Assembly: GCA_033964015.1 (NCBI GenBank)
Contig: CM066913.1
Coordinates: forward strand, 25,508,790 to 25,572,789
DNA from: Scolanthus callimorphus
Taxonomy: Eukaryota > Cnidaria > Anthozoa > Actiniaria > Edwardsiidae
Reading direction: 5' to 3'
DNA: 64,000 bases
Below are positions 1 to 12,600 of the stretch, one piece after another; within the stretch, counting starts at the first letter, position 1, and the number at the start of each line of letters is the position of its first letter. Made by a program: the position numbers and the translations under genes. The notes below the pieces were generated by a model. It did no database searches and was not told the DNA's origin. It saw nothing but the letters and a program-made list of their open reading frames with translations.

Positions 1-490
1 CGGGTTTGGGAGCTTCGTTTTTTCGACTCGAACTTCTCTGTTTTATTATAGATTTCGAAATAAATAGGCTGTCAAAGGACTGTTGTTTGTGAACTGAGTG
101 TTTGTTTATTTATAAATGGCGCGCCGGGGTTTCGTGCAACTTTTGAATGGGATGTATTGTCCACTGTATTCTTTTTGGAAAAACGACTGTTGCCTGAACA
201 TTACTGTGTTATTTGTGAGAGAATCGCGTAGGTTTGAACGTATTTGTTGCTTTCGGCTGCGAGAAATTTTTACTTTTTGGTTTCTGTGGAAGACTTAAAA
301 TGGCGCCTTTGCGAACTCGATCTTCTCGCTTACGAAAGCGCTTGATTTATCATTTTCGAATAAAATGTACCCTATAACACAGTTCCCCAAGTTTGCAAGA
401 AAATGGCGTGGTTTTGAAGTTCCGTGGTGCAGCCGTTTTTCCAGGCTGCTGGGCTAACAGTTTGACCTTGACCCCGCCCACATCACGTAT
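1..490 (+). repeat. Dispersed repeat A, copy 1 (flank of Helitron-like insertion)
   Basis: This stretch recurs in direct orientation at 7337-8212, including the start of each copy (CGGGTTTG...), a GGCGCGCCGGGG block and the end CACATCACGTAT. Short open frames occur in both copies but their frames do not agree, so I do not call a gene. Copy 2 continues past CACGTAT without the Helitron-like element and therefore serves as an empty site for the insertion that starts at about 491. Origin of the repeat is unknown. Confidence 0.75.
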
Positions 491-1709
491 TATAGCGGAA
501 CTCCTGTGGAGCCCCATTGGCTAATGTGTGAAAAAAAAATAAAAAAAAATAAATAAATAAAATAAAAGTAACCCATCGAGCTGTATTCAAGTGGTTGTAT
601 TTTCCGTTGGACAGCCGCTGGTGTACCGTCGGCTTATTTCTGAGTGCGTACACGGTCTGTTGCCATGGGTTACGATATTCACTTTTCGCCGCGGCCCTTG
701 TGCAAGTCAAGATTTCGTCCGCCATCTGCAGTTTCTTATAGCTTGTATCATTGTTATTGGCCACAAAACTTTGAAAGAACTTTCGGGCATGTTCGGAAAA
801 GATACATGAAGCCTTTGGGTTACCTGTCTTTCGTTGCTGGCAGAATGGACTGGGATCAGGGAAGGATGAGTAATCGATAAAGTGGTTTATTCAGCCGGGA
901 TCACACCAGAAAGAAATTAAGTTAAGAGGTTTAAAATCAAGCTATGAATCATTTTAGATTGCAAAAACAAGGAAAATAATTTGCAGCTTTGTTACAGCTC
1001 AAGCACGGAATAAATTTAATTGGCATAGACACGGAATTCTCACGGAATTTAGCCAGCCTTTGCAGTTGGCTTGTTCAAGAAAAGAAAACATGTCGCTCGA
1101 ACTGGGAGAAAACTCAATATGTGTACATGGAAAGAACAATGTACGACTCGCTTCTCAAGGTCATCCTTGGAGCTGAATAAGTTTCTAACGACAGAAATGC
1201 TTTGGCATCAAGATTCCTTCAAGAAGAAAAGATACGATATTCAGGTAAGTTTTCAAGTAAGTTAGTTCCAAAGTTGAGTGCTTTGCTCATCTCTTTGCTT
1301 ATAGGGCGCATGTTCTCCATTGAAAATGCAACACATGAATCTCTAGGATATCAATCATATTTAAACTACTCTATCTATACTTCATATCCCTTGTACTTGC
1401 AATACGATAATTGTAAATACACATTGGAATCATGTCTTTAATTTTACTATTGGAAATTAGACTTAATTAACTCAATATTTGAAGCTTGGCTTTGTGGATG
1501 AGACTACATGTGTTTTGGTGAAAACGTTTTTGCTGAAAAGGGGTGCTTGAAATCATAGACAGAAATCAATAATGATTGACTGTAACATTGTATCATGATA
1601 ATACAGCTTAAAGTTGGTGGCCAGCATCACAGCCAGCTGAAAGACAAAAGCATTTTCCACTCTTTTAATCCTCTGGTAATGTCATTTTTGTCAACAGAGA
1701 TCAGGCTAA

Positions 1710-2260
1710 AGCCCTGGCCAAACGAAACGCAAGTTCACGCAAGTCGACGCAAGTAGCAAAACTTGCGTCGACTTGCGCTCGTTTGGCCACCAACTTGCGA
1801 TGGCTTGCGTGGACTTGCGATGACTTGTGTTCACTTGCGTCCACTTTGAACATGTTCAAATTTTGTGCAACTTGCGACAACTTGCGTCTCGTTTGGCCAC
1901 CACATCGCAAGTGTACGCAAGTTGATGCAAGTTTCCAATTTTCTTCGTTTTCCAAAATAACGAAATATTATGACCCAAAGAAGTCATGAAAATGTTGCAC
2001 TTATATTTCTAGCTGTTATTTACAATAAAGTGGGTGAGATTTATTCATTTCTTTCGTCTTTTTTAACAAGAAACATCCCAGCTTGAGCGCGCGCGCTGTG
2101 TTCGAAAGTGGCGTGATCATGTCGTCATTACAAGCGCAAAAGCACCAAAACACTCAACTTGCATCAAAACTTGCATCTCGTTTGGCCACCTCAACGCAAG
2201 TCAGTGCAAGTCACAACTTGCGTCGACTTGCGTGAACTTGCGTTTCGTTTGGCCAGGGCT
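1710..2260. mobile_element. Harbinger-like MITE with TAA target duplication
   Basis: A 551 bp unit with terminal inverted repeats beginning AGCCCTGGCCAAACGAAACG and flanked by TAA at 1707-1709 and 2261-2263. The inside is full of ACTTGCG/CGCAAGT motifs in both directions. It is missing at the equivalent place in the inverted copy (near 14043), so it inserted after the two long arms became separate. A TAA/TTA duplication of 3 bp is typical of PIF/Harbinger elements; no transposase is present. Confidence 0.75.
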
Positions 2261-5200
2261 TAAGACATTTTATTTCTTAGGCAGTTTGCTAGAAAATGCA
2301 AGGGATTTTCTTTGCTCACATGAATAACAAAGTTCCCAGGCACAACAGGCTTTGGCAATAAAAACAATCCCCCCAACCCTGGACATTTGCTACAAGCTAA
2401 CTTTGCATTTATGGAGCGTGGGAGAAAAATTGCTCACATTTCCTAATAAACTGCCTTCAAATAAAGAAAATGTCTCGGCCTGAACTCTGTTGACAAAAAA
2501 ATGTTATTACAACAGTAAATACTTTAAAACAGTGGAAACATGTTTGTCTTTCAGTTGGCCAAGACGCTTTTATTCACTCTACATTTTTTTATTCCAATTT
2601 AGCTTGTAGATCTCATTTCTACAAGCTAATTCTAAAGAAACAAAGTTCTAACCCTACCTACAGACAAATAAAAAAAATCATTTGGGTCAGGACTTTTTTC
2701 CCCGCAAGCAGATTACCCCTGATGGACATTTTGCACATTACCCCAGGGTAAAACCAAACAACCAATCTGACTCCGAAGGGGCAGGGAGGAATGCTTGTGC
2801 ACATTTTCTTATTTACTTCTACCTGGAATATGCTATTATGCAAAAGATACTATCATCTTTCTTTTTTCTTGCATGGGTCTTACAGGAACGTCAACTCTCC
2901 CGGTTTTGCCAGGCATCTCAAGAGTTTTCGCTTCGTTTCCCGGCAAAAATTCAAGATGACTGCCATACATTTACTGTATTTCTCCGGGGAATATTTCAGG
3001 AAATTTAGCCATTTCAAGACAATCTCCAGATTTTTAAAGTCCCTGCATGGTTTGCCATCCCTGGTCTTAGAGATTCCATGAAATGAATGATTTTCTGATT
3101 TTCTTGCTAGAGGTCTGGAATCTTAGAATTCAGACTTAGGTTAAGATTTGTCACCACACTCTAAATTTTCTGTGGAATTTTAAATAATGCTGTTTCAAGG
3201 ACTTTAAAGTTACTTTAAGGTATCAGTTATGGTATTTGATGATCCAGCCCTCCAAGCCAGTAAATTTCTTTTACTGACTAGGTTACTTAGCTGTAGGTGT
3301 CCCGTTTGACTTTGATTTTTTTTCAGTTCTCAGGTGCTGATGCTAGGGCTGGTTCACAAATGAATTGCAACACAAGGTGCAAGAAGGTAGCCAAGACTTT
3401 TTCCAGGGCATCAGCTAACCCATCCTGTAACTCTAGACTCCATTTTCACTAAGCACTGTGAAAAAACCCCTGGAATTTAAGAGGTCATATCTAGCCTGCT
3501 TGTTGCTTGGTTCATATAAACAAAAACAGACCACCTTTCCAGAAGTATTTTTGTAACAATCTTGTAACAAAAAAAAAGGAATGCAACTCATCAAATCACA
3601 AGGATAGCGTACTCAAACTCTTTCCTTTTTGTTGTTCGCATAATTATGAAATCCCATGTGCAAAAAAGCAAAATTTCAAAATACTTTGTGATTATTTGTA
3701 CTTATACTTTCAACTAGACCATGAATTTGTACTTATTGTGCGACTACGTCAACCGGGCCATTTTGTAAGAAGTTAGCCAATCAGAAAGCAAGTACAGAAC
3801 AAAGGATCTCCACTTTCTTCAGATTTCAGACATCGAAACATTCACTTTTCTCTAAAAATTGTGGAAATTATGGGCAGAAATAACTTCAAAACACTTAATT
3901 ACTCATCGTCAGATGTATTGCAGGTATTAAATTTGCTTAAAATGGTTTGAATCTCTAAATGACAAACTTTTTACGGGATGGCCCGGTTGACGTAGTCGCA
4001 CAGTAATCAGTATTGTGATTCAAACATGCCTCCTTTTTAGACATTGAACCAAGCTTCCTGTGCTTTTTGTCTGCCTTGTTTCCAGGTTCTTGACCGTGAA
4101 AAACACAGTGGAAAATGTGCATACCATCCTTTCTCGAGTGTATCTCAATTCTAGTTGAGTTTTAAGTTTTCTAGGCCAATAGAAATATCAAAAAACTTAC
4201 TGGAATTCCAAATATGGTATACAGATATTTCCTTATAAGGAAGTTGGAGAAAGTCAACACTTTTTCAAGGGAACTATCTTGATATGTTATTCCAAAGCAG
4301 GATCTCACTTTATAGTGGGTGAGGGGGCTATGCTCATTTTTCTGTTGGTAGTTTTTCATTTACTTTTACTTTAAGGAAGCATTCATTATTTATGCCAGGG
4401 GGTGGGCTGGCAATTATTAAGGGGGCCCATGTTAAATTTGGCACATTCAAGTAGGGGATCACCAGAAGATATGAAAACACTTGTGAGGGGTCATCTACAT
4501 TTTGTGGCAGCAACGTTATGTTAATTTAACATATGGATACAAGAGGTTACACACCTGTAATTACAACAAACTGTTTATGCACGCATCAGGAAATGTCTTA
4601 AAAATACTGGTTGTTGTCTACTTGGTATGTAGATGTCCCAACATTTCTTCCTGATCTAAAGGGGGGGAGGGGGCTATCATTATCATAAAAAATGCCTGAA
4701 GGGGTTTTGAGGTTTTTATTGATACTTTGAGGGGGGTCAAGTTTTTTTTTTGGGCTGAATGAAAAATCTTGCCAGCCCACCCCCTGGCATAAATAATGAT
4801 TGCTCCCTACCAGAACAATGCTTAAAACTGGATTTAAACCATTGCTCACTGGAGTTCCAGTAAATCCCCCTACAAGGATATATACTTAGATATATTTTTT
4901 ATTTGAACTGTAAGAAATAATAATGATTTACTTGGCAAAACTCCAATAAATATAAAGAAATACATTAATTTTTGCCTATTTTTGATTGTTTAATTTCACT
5001 TATTTGTTCAAAGAGGGGGTTCAAAGGCTTGTCATGATGGAGTGATTTTGCAAAGTAGTTCTTCTTGTTCTGTTTTGGTCGCCCATACAAAATTTTGCTA
5101 TGTTTTCGGATATTTTCTATTAATTTTAGTAACATTATTCTTGTGATGCATCCAAGGGGGCCATTTGACATAAATTGATTTTGGTTTTGATTTCTATGGT

Positions 5201-6167
5201 ATGGAAGAGTTCATATAGTTGGGTAGGATAAAATTGCTCTTCCATTTCAGTTCTTTTTTTTTCTAACACCTGCTTTGTCTCCCGTTTTCGATCCATAGGT
5301 CATGGAAGGGCATTGGAAATCCCAGAGGTTTGAGGGTGGGGAGTCAATTTATTTTCTTTGGAGGGATGAGGGGAGGGGGTCTCCTGTCAACAACCTTCTG
5401 TGTGGGGGGATATTTTCTGGAAATGTCTGGTTCCAGATTATCCATACCCCCCTATACAAAGGGATTGGAAATTCCGTCAATTTACTTGATCTTTTCCTTA
5501 CAAATACTGTATTTTTCTTTGGAAATTACATAGAGGGGGTATGGATATTTTTTGGAAACACATGATTATGATTATGATTTTTATACTACAGTACAAATTT
5601 TTAAGGGGTTTTTTTCTGACTTTTCTGACTAGGATTCTGTTAGGGATAGTTAGGAAACTCAGTATTATTAAGCAACTCTTTTCAAGCAAAAACAATCTTC
5701 AGATGTTTAGGTTTTGCCAGATTTCTAGGATTCTGTAATGGGAAGTTATGTATCTCTGGGGTTAAAATACATGTCCACAATACACAGCTCTTCAAATTCC
5801 ATTTGTCCAACAAGCACCCCCACCCAATTGATATGGGTGAGTGCTCGACCTTGACTTTTTTGATCACTAGTCCCATCAGGACAAGTAGCACAGAAAAGTT
5901 ACTTGCCTTAGCCAACTGGCTTATCAATTATAGTCCATTATAGTCTAGTCGCCAGGAGGGGTCCCCATGCACCCCTGAAATCATTTTCTAATTAGTACCA
6001 TCAGAAGCCAGATAACGTCCGATTAATTGCTCTATTTCACTATGACTCATGGTTTGTTTACATGGGCAAGATACCTGAAACTTGGTTCAAATAAAAGTTC
6101 CATTCGAACATCATGAATGGCAGTTTTTCATCATGTTTTGGTCATTTCTAAATGCTGCTGCTGTCCC

Positions 6168-6470
6168 AGACTCGTACCCGTCGCTAGGTTGTCAAATCAG
6201 TCGTCAAATAACTGTTTTGCTGCTCTCTAGTAGAAAAGTCGAGGGACGCAGGGGATTATGGGAAGGATTCGCGCGGCGCGCAATGCATTGTGGGAAGGGC
6301 GCCCGGTCCACAATCCATTGCGCGCCTTGCGAAATCTTCCCACAATGCATTGCGCGCCGCGCTAATCCTTCCCATAATTCCCTGCGTTCCTCGACTTTTC
6401 TACTATAGCGACCTTCCCATAATTCCCTGCGTTCCTCAACTTTTCTACTATAGCGACGGGTACGAGTCTG
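6168..6470. repeat. Palindromic MITE-like unit inside left Helitron-like copy
   Basis: Inverted termini AGACTCGTACCCGTCGCTA / TAGCGACGGGTACGAGTCT enclose further inverted blocks with GCGCGGCGCGCAATGCATTG and CCTTCCCATAAT. The same unit lies at 9857-10157 in the inverted partner copy. Open frames across it are products of the symmetry, not genes. Confidence 0.7.
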
Positions 6471-7336
6471 CTGCAGTGTCCCCGCTGGCGACTATGATTC
6501 ATAGCGCAAAAACAATAGAGTGTTTTGATATGACGTCATAGTGAAATAGGGCAATTATTGTCAGAAATTTGCTATAATATTATTGCATGTATAACAATTA
6601 GTCGTTCTGTAAGAGGTATAAACATTGGAGTTCCGCTTTTAGGCAGTGCCTAAATCTATATATTATATAAGACTAGTAAGTACCCGTGAAAAATTCACGA
6701 ATTAAATTTTCCTTGAATGACGAAAATTATCGGATTGTCTGCCGTTGTGGAATGAGCAGTTATACCGCTAAGTTTAGAGAGATGTGCACAAACAATTTGT
6801 AACTACGCCTGTTTACTATTATTAAAGTATTAAAGTATTTGTTATCAGTTTATAGATAGGTGGCATACCGGTGTGAAATACTTGCACTGTAGCATACGAT
6901 AGGAAAGGCGTTTAAATTAGATCTTTGAAAACAATGTTCCTTGTGAATGGAATGGTCGTATTTCGGTCAAGAAAGAAAAAGGCTGAGCTGTACCACTCGA
7001 ACTTCAACAGCTTATTGGTTTTAGATGTAAATAATATCAAGAGAAGTCCCTCGTCTAGTGAATAGGAAGGTTTAGGAAGCGCCAGAAAGGTAAAGTAAAA
7101 CTTTTTAGATTCTTGCTGTTTTCAATGGAAAGTTGCTTTGCACTGCTCATCATGTTGGACTTTCTTAAAGACTTGTACAACTCGGTCAATTCGAATTCAA
7201 GTGTGTGTGATTTAAAAACTTAAACAATCTAAGCTTATCAGTTAAACTTGGGAAAATCGCTTGAATTAGACCTTAGCTCAAGTAAAACCCTTTCCAACAA
7301 AAACATGCACACTGGAGAGATTTCCTTCCGCTCGGG

Positions 7337-8212
7337 TTTGTGAACTTCGTTTTTTCGGCTCGAACATCTCCGTTTTTAGTATAGATTTCGAAGATTTCAT
7401 ACATTTCCTCCTTCCGGTCGGGTTTGAGAGCTTCGCTTTTTCGGCTTGAACTTCTCTGTTTTTAGTATAGATTTCGAAATAAATAGACTGTCAAAGGACT
7501 GTTGTTTGTGAACTGAGTGTTTGTTTATTTATAAATGGCGCGCCGGGGCTTTGTGCAACGCGTCAAAACCTTTGAATGGGATATATTGTTCACTCCAAAC
7601 TTTTTGGAAAAACGACTTTTGCCTGAACATTACTATGTTATTTGTGAGAGAATCGCACAAAATTGGACGTATTTGTTGCTTTCGGCTGCGAGAAATTGTT
7701 TATTTTTTGGTTTCTGTGGAAGACTTAAAATGGCGCCTTTGCGAACTCGATCTTCTCGCTTACGAAAACGCTTGAATTAGATATTCCGTCCACTTTATCA
7801 TTTTCGAATAAAATGTATCCTATAACACAGTTCCAAACCTTTCAATGGGATATATTGTTCACTCCAAACTTTTTGGAAAAAACGACTTTTGCCTGAACAT
7901 TACTATGTTATTTGTGAGAGAATCGCACAAAATTGGACGTATTTGTTGCTTTCGGCTGCGAGAAATTGTTTATTTTTTGGTTTCTGTGGAAGACTTAAAA
8001 TGGCGCCTTTGCGAACTCGATCTTCTCGCTTACGAAAACGCTTGAATTAGATATTCCGTCCACTTTATCATTTTCGAATAAAATGTATCCTATAACATAG
8101 TTCCCCAAGTATGCAAGAAAATGGCGTGGTTTAGAAGTTCCGTGTTGCAGCCGTTTTTCCAGGCTGCTGGGCCAACAGTTTGACCTTGACCCCGCCCACA
8201 TCACGTATTATA
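7337..8212 (+). repeat. Dispersed repeat A, copy 2, with internal tandem duplication
   Basis: Direct relative of 1-490. It contains an internal duplication of about 270 bp: the block with ATATTGTTCACTCCAAACTT occurs at about 7578 and again at about 7850. The start is also doubled (7337 and 7421). At about 8203 it reads CACGTATTATATATAAGATT, which joins both flanks of the left Helitron-like element and marks the empty site. Confidence 0.75.
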
Positions 8213-8372
8213 TATAAGATTGCGTGATAAAGGTCTATTCCATTTGTCCAACAAGCACCCCCACCCAACTGATATGAGTGAGTGCTCGACCTTGACTTTT
8301 TTGATTACTAGTCCCATCAGGACAAGTAGCATAGAAAAGTTACTTGCCTTAGCCAACTGGCTTATCAATTTT

Positions 8373-8554
8373 AGTCAAATCACACTAGTGGTCTATTATC
8401 AATGCTGCGTTCTGATTGGTTGAGCTACTAGTAGGCTATAAGTTATAGCCTACTAGTAGCGAAAAGTGTCGGATTTGAAAGCCAGAAAATGGCAAATGAC
8501 CAGAACAAAAACATTTTTTGGCAATACAAATTGACCTACTAGTGTGATTTGACT
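8373..8554. mobile_element. Short MITE with inverted termini
   Basis: A 182 bp unit with termini AGTCAAATCACACTAGTG at the left and the inverse CACTAGTGTGATTTGACT at the right (one base mismatch beyond). Inside is a second perfect hairpin around CTACTAGTAGGCTATAA. No coding capacity. Family unassigned. Confidence 0.75.
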
Positions 8555-8556
8555 AA

Positions 8557-8632
8557 AACAATTATTCCTCTCGCCCTCATGGCCTCTGAGTCAATAGCCC
8601 ATTCGGCCTTCGGCCTCATGAGCTATTGACTC

Positions 8633-8661
<29 letters not shown>
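8557..8661. repeat. Hairpin element ending in AACAATTATTCCTC
   Basis: Near-perfect inverted repeat from AACAATTATTCCTC to GAGGAATAATTGTT, rich in short GCCCATTCGG-type palindromes. Related hairpins with the same AACAATTATT ends occur at 38812-38919 and about 50340-50490, so this is a dispersed hairpin family. Confidence 0.7.
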
Positions 8662-8666
<5 letters not shown>

Positions 8667-9450
8667 GTCCATTATAGTCTAGTTTTGGTCATTCCTTAAT
8701 GCTGCTGTCCCCTCTGGCGACCATGATTCATAGCGCAAAAACAATAGACTGTTTTGATATGACGTCATAGTGAAATAGGGCAATTACATATCAAGAAAAT
8801 TTCGCCAAAAGCTGTCGTTTTGCCGACGTTGCAAAACTTCCTTATTAGGAAATCCCCCTTACCTTATTTGGAAGGTCTGTAAGTACTTTTCCTCATATCT
8901 TAGCGAAAAAAGCAGGAAAATTGACCAAAACTTGCAGATTCTCGAGAAACATCCTTCTCTGGTCGCCATTTTGTTTTTACCCCCCGCCGAGGGGCCTGAG
9001 TCACGTTTTGAACATCACAGGCAACCCGCGCGGATTTGCCATAAAAACGACAGCACTTTCTTTATATGTTGTCAGAAATCTGCTATAGTATCGCGATTCA
9101 CCCTGCCACTCTGTGTTGTTGTGAGCCGTCAATATTTTGTGGTATTGACGGCTCAAAAAGAGCTAGCAAAATTCAACTTTTTCGCACGAATTTATGTTTC
9201 ATTTCATTGTCAATAGTTAGAAATAACGTTTAGCTATATTTCTAGCAATATCTTATGGCAGAAAGAGATTTTTTTCGCCGAAAAAGATGGAAAAATGTAA
9301 ACAGAAAATGCTCGAGCTCGTGCGAAAAGCCCATGTGATTGCGTGAGATCGTGCGTAAATGTAATGAGAATTGAAATTTCAATCGACAATAAATAGCACT
9401 ATTTCTTGCCATTTCCTCCAGAAAATCTTCAACAATCGCGATACAATATT
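8662..9450. other. Spacer sequence without recognised genes
   Basis: Part of the region between the two inverted Helitron-like copies. It contains a short duplicate of the element interior (GCGCAAAAACAATAGA at about 8733) and a small hairpin at about 9127-9155 (AGCCGTCAATATTTTG with its inverse). The open frame at 8932-9216 looks like chance and has no recognisable domain. Confidence 0.5.
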
Positions 9451-9616
9451 AATTACGATTTTGAGACGGCAATTCCACAAAATATTGACGGCGTTGGAAG
9501 AAAATATTTTCACGTATTGGGCTCCGTCACTGCGCGACTCCGCCCAATACGTGAACATATTTTCTCCCAACTAGCCGTCAATATTTTGTGGAATTGCCGT
9601 CTCAAAATCGTAATTA
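9451..9616. repeat. Long near-perfect hairpin (~75 bp arms)
   Basis: AATTACGATTTTGAGACGGC at the left returns inverted at the right end, with the arms agreeing through CACAAAATATTGACGG and CACGTATTGGG. The loop is only about 15 bp. Such a structure may be a MITE or the product of end-joining; it lies 50 bp before the 5' end of the right Helitron-like copy. Confidence 0.8.
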
Positions 9617-9663
9617 GTATATAATATTATTGCATGTATAAGAATTAGACGTTCTGTAGAGGT

Positions 9664-12600
9664 AATATATAGATTTAGGCACTGCCTAAAAGCGGAACTC
9701 CAATGTTTATACCTCTTACAGAACGACTAATTGTTATACATGCAATAATATTATAGCAAATTTCTGACAATAATTGCCCTATTTCACTATGACGTCATAT
9801 CAAAACACTCTATTGTTTTTGCGCTATGAATCATAGTCGCCAGCGGGGACAGCAGCAGACTCGTACCCGTCGCTATAGTAGAAAAGTTGAGGAACGCAGG
9901 GAATTATGGGAAGGTCGCTATAGTAGAAAAGTCGAGGAACAGGGAATTATGGGAAGGATTAGCGCGGCGCGCAATGCATTGTGGGAAGATTTCGCAAGGC
10001 GCGCAATGGATTGTGGACCGGGCGCCCTTCCCACAATGCATTGCGCGCCGCGCCAATCCTTCCCATAATCCCCTGCGTCCCTCGACTTTTCTACTAGAGA
10101 GCAGCAAAACAGTTATTTGACGACTGATTTGACAACCTAGCGACGGGTACGAGTCTGGGACAGCAGCAGCATTTAGAAATGACCAAAACATGATGAAAAA
10201 ATGCCATTCATGATGTTCGAATGGAACTTTTATTTGAACCAAGTTTCAGGTATCTTGCCCATGTAAACAAACCATGAGTCATAGTGAAATAGAGCAATTA
10301 ATCGGACGTTATCTGGCTTCTGATGGTACTAATTAGAAAATGATTTCAGGGGGTGCATGGGGACCCCTCCTGGCGACTAGACTATAATGGACTATAATTG
10401 ATAAGCCAGTTGGCTAAGGCAAGTAACTTTTCTGTGCTACTTGTCCTGATGGGACTAGTGATCAAAAAAGTCAAGGTCGAGCACTCACCCATATCAATTG
10501 GGTGGGGGTGCTTGTTGGACAAATGGAATTTGAAGAGCTGTGTATTGTGGACATGTATTTTAACCCCAGAGATACATAACTTCCCATTACAGAATCCTAG
10601 AAATCTGGCAAAACCTAAACATCTGAAGATTGTTTTTGCTTGAAAAGAGTGCTTAATAATACTGAGTTTCCTAACTACCCCTAACAGAATCCTAGTCAGA
10701 AAAGTCAGAAAAAAAACCCTTAAAAATTTGTACTGTAGTATAAAAATCATAATCATAATCATGTGTTTCCAAAAATATCCATATACCCCCTCTATGTAAT
10801 TTCCAAAGAAAAATACAGTATTTGTAAGGAAAAGATCAAGTAAATTGACGGAATTTCCAATCCCTTTGTATAGGGGGGTATGGATAATCTGGAACCAGAC
10901 ATTTCCAGAAAATATCCCCCCACACAGAAGGTTGTTGACAGGAGACCCCCTCCCCTCATCCCTCCAAAGAAAATAAATTGACTCCCCACCCTCAAACCTC
11001 TGGGATTTCCAATGCCCTTCCATGACCTATGGATCGAAAACGGGAGACAAAGCAGGTGTTAGAAAAAAAAAGAACTGAAATGGAAGAGCAATTTTATCCT
11101 ACCCAACTATATGAACTCTTCCATACCATAGAAATCAAAACCAAAATCAATTTATGTCAAATGGCCCCCTTGGATGCATCACAAGAATAATGTTACTAAA
11201 ATTAATAGAAAATATCCGAAAACATAGCAAAATTTTGTATGGGCGACCAAAACAGAACAAGAAGAACTACTTTGCAAAATCACTCCATCATGACAAGCCT
11301 TTGAACCCCCTCTTTGAACAAATAAGTGAAATTAAACAATCAAAAATAGGCAAAAATTAATGTATTTCTTTATATTATTGGAGTTTTGCCAAGTAAATCA
11401 TTATTATTTCTTACAGTTCAAATAAAAAATATATCTAAGTATATATCCTTGTAGGGGGATTTACTGGAACTCCAGTGAGCAATGGTTTAAATCCAGTTTT
11501 AAGCATTGTTCTGGTAGGGAGCAATCATTATTTATGCCAGGGGGTGGGCTGGCAAGATTTTTCATTCAGCCCCAAAAAAAAACTTGACCCCCCTCAAAGT
11601 ATCAATAAAAACCTCAAAACCCCTTCAGGCATTTTTTATGATAATGATAGCCCCCTCCCCCCCCTTTAGATCAGGAAGAAATGTTGGGACATCTACATAC
11701 CAAGTAGACAACAACCAGTATTTTTAAGACATTTCCTGATGCGTGCATAAACAGTTTGTTGTAATTACAGGTGTGTAACCTCTTGTATCCATATGTTAAA
11801 TTAACACAACGTTGCTGCCACAAAATGTAGATGACCCCTCACAAGTGTTTTCATATCTTCTGGTGATCCCCTACTTGAATGTGCCAAATTTAACATGGGC
11901 TCCCTTAATAATTGCCAGCCCACCCCCTGGCATAAATAATGAATGCTTCCTTAAAGTTAAAGTAAATGAAAACTACCAACAGAAAAATGAGCATAGCCCC
12001 CTCACCCACTATAAAGTGAGATCCTGCTTTGGAATAACATATCAAGATAGTTCCCTTGAAAAAGTGTTGACTTTCTCCAACTTCCTTATAAGGAAATATC
12101 TGTATACCATATTTGGAATTCCAGTAAGTTTTTTGATATTTCTATTGGCCTAGAAAACTTAAAACTCAACTAGAATTCAGATACACTTGAGAAAGGATGG
12201 TATGCACATTTTCCACTGTGTTTTCACGGTCAAGAACCTGGAAACAAGGCAGACAAAAAGCACAGGAAGCTTGGTTCAATGTCTAAAAAGGAGGCATGTT
12301 TGAATCACAATACTGATTACTGTGCGACTACGTCAACCGGGCCATCCCGTAAAAAGTTTGTCATTTAGAGATTCAAACCATTTTAAGCAAATTAAATACC
12401 TGCAATACATCTGACGATGAGTAATTAAGTGTTTTGAAGTTATTTCTGCCCATAATTTCCACAATTTTTAGAGAAAAGTGAATGTTTCGATGTCTGAAAT
12501 CTGAAGAAAGTGGAGATCCTTTGTTCTGTACTTGCTTTCTGATTGGCTAACTTCTTACAAAATGGCCCGGTTGACGTAGTCGCACAATAAGTACAAATTC

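Larger units (their letters stand above)
491..6664 (-). mobile_element. Helitron-like (Helentron/HINE-type) non-autonomous element, left copy
   Basis: On the minus strand the element begins (right side, about 6664) with a terminal hairpin TTTAGGCACTGCCTAAA followed by AGCGGAACTCC, and ends (left side, about 491) with GGCTCC...GGAGTTCCGCTATA. The same two ends bound 9664-15258 (plus), 33202-34492, 38417-40714 and 52847-57894. No target duplication is visible; the flank CACGTAT / TATATAAGA is continuous in repeat A copy 2 at about 8203. No Rep/helicase gene is seen, so it is non-autonomous. It carries ~5.6 kb of unique-looking DNA, perhaps captured, plus a 551 bp MITE absent from the right copy. 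Assignment to Helentrons rests on hairpin, subterminal inverted repeats and lack of target duplication; it is an inference. Confidence 0.7.

Noticed and set aside
10382..11023. 213-codon open frame on the minus strand in the right Helitron-like copy
   Set aside because: The counterpart in the left copy (5302-5927) is broken into several frames by small differences, no domain is visible and part of it overlaps a dispersed low-complexity motif.
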